Source: Thalassia testudinum (lineage: Eukaryota > Streptophyta > Magnoliopsida > Alismatales > Hydrocharitaceae). From it: a stretch of 64,000 nucleotides of DNA. The notes under the pieces were generated by a model. That model was not told the origin of the DNA. It searched no databases and was given only the letters and a program-made list of their open reading frames with translations. Position 1 is the first letter of the stretch. Every line of letters begins with the position of its first letter. The position numbers were made by a program, and so were the translations under genes. Positions 10,813-20,226 of the stretch are shown piece after piece. The stretch covers positions 36,460,501 to 36,524,500 of the forward strand of contig JAZHRO010000013.1 in NCBI GenBank assembly GCA_037157565.1, in the 5' to 3' direction.

Positions 10813-12151
10813 CGAAGGCGCGGGCGAGCGGGCGCGCACGAGCGTCGGATGAAGATCCAACGGCCGCGCGCGCCCGATAGCGCCGACGCGCAATTGGACG
10901 CTCAGGTGGACGCTGGATCGCACGCGGGCGGGCGCTACGCAGCGGGCGCGGACGCGATCTAAGCCGTCCGATCTCGCGATCGGACGGCTGAGACGACGCG
11001 GACGTGCGTATGCGTTACGCGCGCAGGCCAGCCGAGCGGGCGCGCGTGGGCGCGGCGGCGACGGCGACGGCGGGGCTTTAGCGACGGTTTTATCCGTCAC
11101 TAAAGACCCCTTATTTATTATTTTGAAGATGTAATGTCCATTTTGCCCCCACTCCTTGCAACTATAAAAGGAGACCCCCTCCATACGAAATTTGCATCCC
11201 TTCCTTCTCCTCTCTACCTCTCCAAAGCTCAAGAGAAGCTTGTCCCACACCCGGGATGCTTCTCGCGAGATAAAGTCCAAATTTTCGTCCCCCTTCGGAA
11301 GTGGATCCCGCGACGACGACGGCGTGCTGCTTCGTTCCCGTTCTTCTGCTTCGTCCTCCTTCGTCCCGCTTCGTTCTCCTTCGTCCAGGCGTCGTCCTGT
11401 CCGGCTCGTCCTCCAAGCGACCGTCGAGGAGGATTTCTCTCTCCCTATTCTTTTTACTGCTTTCTAGTATAGATTTACTGCTTTCTAGAGTAGTCTATTC
11501 GTCCTCCGAGCGATCGTCGAGGAGGACATTTCTCCCTCCATTCTATTAATGCTTTCTAGAGTAATTGTTTTATGTTTTCTAGTTGTAATGAAAGAACTCT
11601 TTTATGATAAATTCCTTGTCTATTCTACATCTCATTTTGATTTCCATGTATAGTATTCCTTCGCTCTCTCTTACTCCCTCTCTCTCTTTTATTTGTTGTA
11701 GATACTTAGATAGTTTAAATTGAATTTCTTTGTGACAAAATAAAAAGAAACGCGGAGTTTTTAAATCAAACGTTCGCCTCCCTGTGTTCGACCCGGAATT
11801 CTTATTTCGGTATAAATTTTATTTGTTGAACACGAATCCTTCGCTTTCGAACTACAACGACGGGTTTTCCAAAACCAAACACGTTAGCGTAGATTCTCGC
11901 TCAACAGTACCTACTGTACCGTTTCTTTTGTGTAGTGAGTATTTTTTTTTCTGTTACCACTGTACTCTTTTGTTGTAAGCATCATGTTTATGTACCTGTT
12001 TATTTCTCTACTGTTGTGGTGGTGTTTACTATAGTAGTTCTTTTCTTTACTGCTGTATTTTGTTACTGCTAGTTATATACATGGTGAATGTGGTTTATTT
12101 TAGTGCTCTTTTGGTTATTTTCTCGTTGGACGACTACGTCTTGGGATCAAT

Positions 12152-14802
12152 TGTTACGAACGTGGCATCAGACAGATTTTTAAGACGTCTTGAAAGTGGC
12201 CCAGACTTATGTCCAGACGTCTGGTAATAAATTTTTTCGGCGTACCGAGTTGCGTCTGTGCGCATGCGCGCGCAAACTGCGCCCGCCGCCTTCGTCTTCT
12301 TTTTCCTCTCTCTTCTTGCAGATGCGCCGTTTCTCTTCTCTCTCTCCCCGCGCTGCCTTATATAAACCCTCGCCCTCTCCCTCACCCTCATCTCCTCCGC
12401 CTTTCTCTTCTCCTTCTCCCTGCCAGCAAGAGCGCGAGAGAGTCACGGTGGGCGTGGGGTGTCGCGGAGGGGCTACTGTAGCTCGGGCAGCAGGTAGACG
12501 GGGCGCGGCGTAGCCGTGCGTCGCGGGGGGAGAGCGAGTCGGGTTGTGGTTCTGGAAAATTTTCCAGAATCAGACGTCTGGACTTACGTCTAGACGACGC
12601 CGAAGACGTCTGAAGGACGGTCCAGACGTCTGATAAGTAAGATATTTCTTACCTTCTACTTTTACGCGTGTACGGCCATGCAGCCGTCCGCCGCGTTTTC
12701 TTCTACGCTTCGTCGTACTGAGAGTAGGTGTATGTGTGCGCAGGTCCTGCTCGGGAGGGCGCGAGGGCTCGCCATCCCACGTGAATCAGATGTCTGGCCG
12801 CTGTGCCAGACGACGGAGAAGACCTCCAGACGTCCGGGGTGACAATCGGACGTCTGGAAACCAAGGCCAGACGTTCCAGCGGGCTTCTGGACGTCTGAAG
12901 GACTGTGCAGAACTGAGGTACGACCGATCCACCTTTTAAGACGTCTGAAAGATGTTCCAGACGTCTGATTTTGGACCTTTTCGTCGTTTTTAACCCGTCT
13001 AGGGCCTATTCGGAGTCTGTTTTCCACGTTCCGAGTTGCGTTCCTTCCAGAATTAATTCCTCTATCCGTTTACAGTAATTGTATACTATTCTGAGAAACT
13101 CCTTGTGTTAGGACCCCGTTCCGTTGCAGTCTCGGGGGTTGCGGAGGCGCGCGAGATTGCCGACCACGCCCCCAGTACTTCCGGTTTCGCTGGTAGAGTG
13201 GCTTTTTAATTTATTTAACAAAATTTGTTACAATTATGAAACAATTAATAGAGTCTAGGGCATTGCAGGAACCCTAGGACTGAGAAATTAGATTGAATGA
13301 TAGATCTTAGGGTATTGCATGAATCCTAAGATTGGAAAACTAAATTGAATAATAGATCCTAGGGTACGGCATGAATCCTAAGACTGGAAAACTAGTTGAA
13401 TATATAAATATTGCAGTCTTGGAATAGTAGAAAGGAAATGATAACTGCCTGTAAATTGGTTAACAGCTGCCTGTTATGAATGAATATGTATGATTGAGAA
13501 CATGGGTTGTATGAACGTAAAGCTGAAACGGTGAAACCTAAATTGGCTGAGTTAAAAGAGCTTGAACCCTACGGGGAATTAAGAGTAGAACTCCTGGAAA
13601 GGGAATGGAATAGAATTGGGGAAGTGAGCTGGCCCTTGAGTACGGAGTACCAAGGAAAGTGACTGTCCCCCTGTTTAGTGCAGAGCGGAGCTAGCCGCCC
13701 CAGGGACCCGGGGTTAGGTCTGGCCACTTTGTACCGACTTTTGGCCCTCGTGTACACAGTACCGAGGAGAGCTACTAGTGTAGGGAGAGTACTAGCTACC
13801 CTACGGGCCCCGGGGTTCTGCTAGCCCTCCTACACTGACTTGTTAGGCCCACTGGGCAAACCAAGGTAGTCAGGCGAGGGTGTGCGGACTGTGGAGGGGC
13901 AAGACCCCTGTTTGGTTACTGTGGAGGGATTGGACCCCTGTTACTAAGAGGGCTCTGCCCTATACTGGTTCCGTGCTGTGTTTTGGGCGCACCCGTTAAC
14001 GGAAACGACTGACCGCGTGCCAGTGCAGGGTAGCTACCCGTGCATTTATCGCACGTGCCGTAGTCACCGTTACGTCTGTCAGTGACCTTGGGGTGGTTGA
14101 CTGAGGGTAGGACCACCACGGGAGACTCTCCCGGCCAGGAGAGCACCACGTGTTACTTCTACTTTTCGGAAAAGACTGCAATCAAGATCGTTCCCACGAG
14201 GAACATTCAAGATCAAGAGAAGGATCTGAGAAATAAATCAATAGTGAAATAATAGAAAGGCGTAAATAAAGAAAGTAAAAATATAACAGCTACTGTACAC
14301 TCTACTGCTTCTTTAGCTTTTAGTTGCTACTCTACTCAGCGTTTCGCTGACGTGTCACCCTTGTTACCTTTTCAGGACCAAGTGTTGAGCAGCCAAAGTC
14401 AGTGGCTGCATAGGACGCTGGGCCTAGTATGGTCCAGTAGGGTTACCTGTAGTACTTTCTGTACTTTTCTTCAACAGTAGTGAGTAGTTTTCTTTGTTAC
14501 TCCCTGTACTTTCTTTACCGAAAACTTTATGTTATGTACATATTTATTTCTCTGCTGTTGTGGTGGTATATACTGTAGTATTTCTTTCCTTTACTGCTGT
14601 ATTTTGTTACTGCTAGTTATATACATGGTGAATGTGGTTTATTTTAATGCTTTTTGGTTACTTTCTCGTTGGACGACTGGGTCTTGGGATTAGTCGAGTT
14701 GGTCCAGTTCTCGTGTCTCGTAGGGATTCGGGAATCGGGTCGTTACAGTTGAGTCGGTCCGATTCTCGTGTCTCGTAGGGATTCGGGAATCGGGTCGTAA
14801 CA
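12152..14802 (+). mobile_element. second Tekay LTR (LTR2)
   Basis: 2651 bp bounded by inverted termini TGTTACGA and TCGTAACA. Colinear with 7723-12151 minus the solo LTR. It is joined head-to-tail to LTR1 with no internal region between, and no matching target duplication is visible (TCAAT left, AACTC right). Either a tandem LTR array left by unequal recombination or an independent solo LTR. Confidence 0.82.
14693..14802 (+). repeat. two 55-bp tandem repeats at the LTR2 terminus
   Basis: Units 14693-14747 and 14748-14802 share TCTCGTGTCTCGTAGGGATT and the following GGGAATCGGGTCGT; the first ends TTACA and the second TAACA, so each unit could serve as the LTR end. Confidence 0.85.
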
Positions 14803-16284
14803 AACTCCCTCGCCGGTCGCCACATACAATAGGCGGCAGGTTCTGACTACCCTCTTCATTCCGCATTGCGCAATGCCGACGCAGCACTCTCCAATCCCCT
14901 CCTCGTCGTCATCCCCCTTCCCGTAGCATTCTCCTTCTCCGACGTCGGCTCATCACGGTCGACGCCTTCTCTGGATCCTCTTCATCCATGAGCTACCCTC
15001 TTCGACTCCTCTACTTCTACTGATCATCCCAGCATCTTTAGACTTTAGGTTCAATCACACAATCGCCCGCTCCACCGTCATCTTCCAAATCGCTGGCGTA
15101 CCTCCGGCTATCTCGACAACACGCTACACTTCACCAACCCACCTGCTATCACTTCGTACACCTTCGTCGTTTCCACGCAAGCAAAACCCCATAAGAAATT
15201 GAGGGGATTGCTGCGCCAATCACTCCACTGAACATCCTCACAACTTTCGACCTTTTCTGCCTTCGCCACGATCACTCACACATCTCCACAGCATGCCACC
15301 ACCACCATCACCTTCACCACGTTTGCATGAAGTTCTTGAGCATATTTGACGTGGCCGCAAGGCCATTTTCGTGACTTTCAGATCCTCACCGTCACTTTGA
15401 CACCACAGCCGTCTTCTCTGACCTCGGCTACAGCACTCTGGTCGAGTTCTTCAGTAATTCCTCCTCCAGGTGACGCAGTCTCGTTCCAAGTGCACGCCCA
15501 GGCTAATAATCGACGTAGCCAGCCTTACCTTCACTCGCAATTGGAAGATCAACTCATGTTGCTACCTCGCGAAGAACAGGGGGACTATTAGTCCCACATC
15601 GTGGGATTGGGAGCTCGCAGCATGAGATAAATTGTTTTTCTGCCTACGACCCCTCTCTCAGTACACGAGGGGTCGGGTCCCTCCTCATGCTCTCCTCACT
15701 CGGCTACCTCTCAAACTTGGTAGCCCTGGTCTCCTACCCAGATCCATATACCCGACTACGGTTGGGTTTCTGAGAAAGAGAGAGGAGGGGGTTTTCCTTT
15801 CTCTCTAACTCTCAATACTTAGAAGAATTTCAAAGGCTTTGCACCGCTATTGTGTGTGGCTGCTAAAATCTCTCTCCTGAGGCTTAAGAAGAAGAAGAGA
15901 AGGCTCCATTTGAGGAGCCTTGTGCTTGTGCTGGTTAAGTCGTCTAGGCTAATTTTTGGCGTCTGATTTCTGAGGCATTTGATTCTGTGGTTGAACATAC
16001 TATTCATATATTTGAGTATTTGTGAGGTTTAAACTTAAAGGGCAATTAAATCACCATTTTACCTTAATCTTTTTGCACATTAGTATTTGGATTTATTGAT
16101 ATATTATTCTGAATTGTTCTTCTAATCTTAATTGCTTTATTTTGCTTATAATTGTGATATGTGAGAATGAATTACCATTATTGCTCCCAGTGAACGACCA
16201 TGTACTTGCGAGTTATAAATTTTAAATGTTTTCAAGCGATTTTGACTTGCTACTATGATTTCATCCTTTAAAACATCGATTTCG
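14803..16284 (+). mobile_element. family-B LTR fragment (copy B2)
   Basis: GC-rich non-coding 5' part, a GGTC-rich block (CGACCCCTC/GAGGGGTCG hairpin at 15647-15675) and an AT-rich 3' part with GCTCCCAGTGAACGACC near 16184. These match, in the same orientation, B1 and, inverted, the copies at 17015 and 25077. It starts abruptly after the Tekay LTR, so the 5' end is truncated; no target duplication was found. Confidence 0.6.
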
Positions 16285-16961
16285 CCCGTTAACAGCAGGT
16301 CTCGAACCTGCGCCCCTCCCTTGGAGGTCAGGTCTTCAACTAACGCACCAAGTCAACGTTTTTGTCGAGGAGACGTCTTATGGGCACGAGGTGGAGGAAG
16401 CTTCTCAGCCGTTGGATCAAGATCCAATGGATGAGAATGGATGATCCAAATGTGGGCGGTGGCTGCTGGCCGATGTTGGGTGGCCTAGATGGCACCACGT
16501 GGCGCCATCTAGGCCTTCCATCTTCTTTCTATTGTAGAGGGTGCTACGGTGCTTGGATCGAGATGATTTTCACGTTGCCGAACTGCGATCGTCGCTCCGG
16601 ATCCATCCATACAGTCAGATTTTTCATCCAAAGCCCGTAAGGATGTCACATTGCCCCCATGTTCATTGATCTTCCTTAAATTGCATAAGGTAATACAAGA
16701 ATCTGATTAAGACGATCTCGGAGGCATTGGACTCCGATCATCATCTTGATCAGATCCGTACATTTCGATCGTCAATTCGAGGCCCTGGAATAAATCTCCT
16801 TCCCTCTTGCTCATAAAGAGGACATAATTACCTAAAATATACACAACTATTCTAAATGCAAAATGATGCATGCTATGTAATATTTATAATATGAAATGCA
16901 CATTTAAGCCTAGGAACATGCATGAATAGGCATTTTATCCTCAATAATTTTGTCTACATCA
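16285..16961 (-). mobile_element. family-C LTR fragment, inverted (copy C2)
   Basis: Its reverse complement starts TGATGTAGACAAAATT at 16961 and follows the solo LTR C1 through GCATGTTC, GGGCCTCG, the GATCAGATC-type blocks and GGCGCCACGTGG. The alignment ends just after a tRNA-like segment; the remaining LTR (TATA box, R, U5) is absent. Confidence 0.75.
16287..16358 (-). other. 72-nt cloverleaf-like tRNA-related segment in LTR C2
   Basis: On the minus strand: acceptor halves CGTTGAC and GTTAACG (seven pairs with one G-U), a D arm GGT/ACC, an anticodon-type arm with loop CCAAGGG and three pairs, and a perfect T arm GCAGG-TTCGAGA-CCTGC. Total length 72 nt is that of a tRNA. The variable loop is too short and U33 is missing, so a working tRNA is unlikely. 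B-box match is GGTTCGAGACC. Confidence 0.6.
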
Positions 16962-17014
16962 CATATAAATTGCTTTTGTGAATATGCCTCATCGCCTCAT
17001 ACACTGGGGGTGAG

Positions 17015-18300
17015 TGTTGCATGCGTCTTGCGTTGATTTAAGGAATATATATGTTGTAGTATAGTTAACAAAAATGCAATAGTATTTAAATTTATAAAGC
17101 TAAAAAATAATGTGAGTCCGAGGTCGTTCGCAGGGAGCAAATGGAATTCATAGAATTAATCAATGATATAAGTAATGCACACAGTAATATATAATGAATC
17201 AATGAAAATATATTCAATATCAACCAAATAGTATCTCAAGATATCATGGGATAAAAAGAATAAAAACTCAATAATGGTGATTTGAATCACCAATTATTCC
17301 CTTCAATTAAAGCACATATCCAAAGTATCAAATTACTCAAATAATCCAACAATGGTCTCAACCACTAATGCCTCAATTCCACGCCACCAAATATGTCCAC
17401 GGTACTTAGGATTAGACGTCGCAAAAATGGCATAGACGACTTAAAGTTGCCAATCCTCAGTACAAGGCCTTAGAGCCAACATCTCAAGCATAAGCAACCA
17501 ACCTCTCAAAACGTTAAGTGTCAAGCAGATCATGCAGGCATCTTGAGGACACGAATCCTAGAGCAAAACCCTCCCCCCTTCTCCTCAGGATTTCTCCTCT
17601 CCTCTTCTCTCAGAATCGGGTATTAGTCGGGTAATCGGGTTGTATAGTACTGGGCAGGGGACCAGACCGCATGGCAGTCGCCACAGGCAAGGTGTGAGAG
17701 CGCGTGGGCGAGGGGACCTCACCCCCTGTGTGAGAGGCTATAAGCCTTTTGCAAATAATCAATTTATGTGCTGCTGGTAGCCCTTCCCTTTACAAGGTGG
17801 GACTATCTGATCCCCTTCTTCGTGAGCTCTAGTAGGAAGAATCCACGTCGATTAAAGCTACTACAGTTGCTTGCGTCTCCAATTGAGGCTACAGGTGTGT
17901 TCCCAGAATGAATCCGCAGCTTTTGGAAGTGAAACTAGGAAGAAGCACGGCCAGAGCAGGGCAGATGGAGGTGGAGATGATGACGACGATGCAACGAAGA
18001 TCGATGAGACCTAAAATAAGGAAATACGGGCTAAATGCCCCAATTAGATGGTTCAATAGTATCATCGAGTTGCGAGAAAGACATAAGTGGTGTCGGTGTG
18101 GTGGTTGGAGGTCTGTGGTGACTAGACGACATCGAAGAAGATGTCGGAGCGATGGGTCGTCCAGCAGGGTTGTGGAGTGGGCAAATGGAGAAATTTGTAG
18201 AGAGCTTTTGAAGGTGGAGGTGAGGCAGTGCTAATGGGAGTGGTGGCGTGGTGTTTTGAGGTGTGAATCAGAGCGCCTAATTGGGTTTGGGAGATTGGGA
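17015..18300 (-). mobile_element. family-B LTR fragment, inverted (copy B3)
   Basis: Begins TGTTGCATGCG on the plus strand, matching copy B4 at 25077 (TGTTGCATCG). It stays colinear with B4 through TTGTAGTATAG, TTTAAATTTATAA, GAGGTCGTTCGCAGGGA, the GGGTAATCGGGT block and GGTGGTGGCG near 18240. Similarity is lost near 18,300, so the LTR 5' part is missing. The 108-residue plus-strand ORF inside is not conserved in B4. Confidence 0.65.
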
Positions 18301-20040
18301 GTCTTGAAGACACGACTCCACCCCTGTAAAGGAGACTCATGTCTTCAAAGCACGACTTCAACTTTCACGGCTTCTGCCCAACTCTTGGCCAAAATCTTAC
18401 ACAACTCACGTACACCTACTTATATGCTCAACTTAACTCCACACTCACTCGCTCACAACACTCAGCAAAATTTGTAATTTATGGGCCTAAGCTTTTCGCA
18501 GGATCTACGGCCCATTAAGTTGAATCGGTACCGCTACTAATCCCATTCCTTAAATATTAGGTATTTTTATTTCCATTTTTAGGCCCATTCACGGCCACAC
18601 CTGCACCCATGCGCCACGCACACCCGTCGGTATGCATGTATGCAAGCACGAGCCCACTCACCATATGCACTCGCCCGCATGCACGTGCGCACGTATGCGC
18701 CCACAGATGATCAGATGAATCAATGCTCACTAGGTATAATACTCATTTCTGCTTGTGTTATCAGCGTAGCTGAATCTTTATGTATGGCTACTCCTCTTCA
18801 TCAGCACATGACGTGGCACTAAAAGCCACCGAAATTAGCCATGTGCTCAATTCAAACATGTCTTGTAGAGGCTGATTCGAGCCTCGATTTGCATGTCAAA
18901 TTGGAGTTCTTTCCCCATATGAAATACATGGATCGAAAGCCCTTACATAAGGCTACACGATTATGTAGTTAATTTACCATAAATAGTTATTGAAAACTAT
19001 TTTAAAAATGGTTAAACTTAGTGATTTATATACGTTTATTTAATGCTTAATTACTTAATCAATATAGAAATTAATAAATTAATTACTCAATTAACCTATA
19101 AATTAGTTAATATACATAATAAAGTATTTATTATACATTTTTAATTTATTTTTAATCATTTATTTTAATTTATATACATTTATTATCACATTTTAGATAG
19201 ATATATACATACTTTATTTATAAATACTATTATATAATATATTTATATTATAAATAGGTTCAAAATATTTAAAAATATTATATACATGTGTACAACATAA
19301 CTTACTTCAATAATAACCATCAATTACTAATTTCTTTTATTTTAACTTAATAACTTAAATAATATAATAAATACATAAATAAATAAATATAAAGGTATAA
19401 TATGATGTACAATACTTAAATACATATATACAGTTACAATTACAATTGTACAAGTTTACATATTTATTTATAATTGTATAGATATAAGTACATATAATGT
19501 AGTTTAAATTAATAGATAATTAGATAACTTATTATATATACCTTATAAATCAACATAAATATTTATTTGAATATATATAATGCATAAATAAGTTAGTTAT
19601 GTATATTATTGTCATATATTGTATTATTTATGTATAACTCATTATTTAATTAATATTTATAAGTATAAATACTATGTACATGATTTATTTGGGACTTTTC
19701 TCTCACTTTTTCTCTCTTTTCTCTTATATCCGCGATAAAGGTGAGAGAAAAATATAAAAATATTTAAAAATACCATGTAGCAAGTGCAGCACAACAAAAA
19801 GAAATTAGTCGAATAGAAGTTGTGTCTTCTTAACCCTATATAAAAGAGTCGTATCTTAAAAATATGACTTCAACTTCTGCTGTGAAGTTATATTTTGAAA
19901 ATATATTTTTCACTCAACTTCACTTGACCACAATTCAGCACGGAAAAATATTATTATAAAACTTAAAAATTATATCTCCAAATTACAACTTCACTGAAAT
20001 TGATAAACTCGTATACTAAGGACACAACTTCGTCTTAAAT
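18301..20040. other. AT-rich spacer upstream of DEG15
   Basis: No gene seen. 18960-19700 is extremely AT-rich with short TATAA-type runs. Variants of GACACGACTTCAAC occur at both edges (18300-18365 and 19815-20030), including the imperfect hairpin GTCGTATCTTAAAAATATGAC, suggesting the decayed ends of one element. Confidence 0.5.
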
Positions 20041-20226
20041 AAGAAATAAATTTTTCTTATGGTAATTAACGAAATAATATTTACGACGCGTACGAAATCT
20101 TTTCTCCCTCTACCTCCCTGCCAAGCGAAGCAAACAATTATCTCCTCGGCAATCGCACTGCAACACTCACCGCCCACGTTATCCGACCTCCGTGGAGTGG
20201 ACGACGACGACGACGAGGAGCAGGAG
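20041..20226 (+). promoter_or_regulatory. presumed 5' leader of DEG15
   Basis: Composition changes from AT-rich to mixed and pyrimidine-rich just before the DEG15 start. An upstream ATG at 20059 is in frame with the chosen start and no stop separates them. No clear TATA box was identified. Confidence 0.4.

Larger units (their letters stand above)
10145..11906 (+). mobile_element. solo LTR, family C (copy C1)
   Basis: 1762-bp insertion starting TGATGTAAAC and ending CGCTCAACA, flanked by perfect 5-bp direct repeats GTACC (10140-10144 and 11907-11911). Removing it rejoins the Tekay LTR as found in LTR2. A TATA-like ATAAAAGG lies near 11165 and a CCTGTGTTCGACCC segment typical of Athila/Tat R-U5 near 11780. 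No internal region or second LTR is present, so it is a solo LTR formed by LTR-LTR recombination. A related truncated copy lies inverted at 16285-16961. Confidence 0.9.
7723..12151 (+). mobile_element. Tekay 3' LTR (LTR1), interrupted by a solo LTR
   Basis: Starts TGTTATGACC and aligns along its length with the LTR at 12152-14802. Shared blocks include the GACGTC-rich U3, the CTAGATTGAATGATAGATCC repeats, the GGTTAGGTCTGGCCACTTTGT block and the segment around ATACATGGTGAATGTGG. Sequence 10140-11911 is a later insertion. The terminal ~115 bp present in LTR2 is missing at 12151. Long ORFs inside are not conserved as protein between the two LTRs. Confidence 0.8.

Noticed and set aside
10477..11280. 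267-residue minus-strand ORF
   Set aside because: It lies inside the solo LTR C1, is GC-driven and Arg/Ala/Pro-rich, and is not conserved in copy C2.
15346..15591. 81-residue plus-strand ORF
   Set aside because: It lies in the family-B LTR fragment with no recognisable domain.
16287..16358. Functional tRNA gene
   Set aside because: The variable loop is too short, U33 is absent and the anticodon stem has only three pairs; kept as tRNA-like only.
17908..18234. 108-residue plus-strand ORF
   Set aside because: It is antisense to LTR copy B3; the frame is not conserved in B4.
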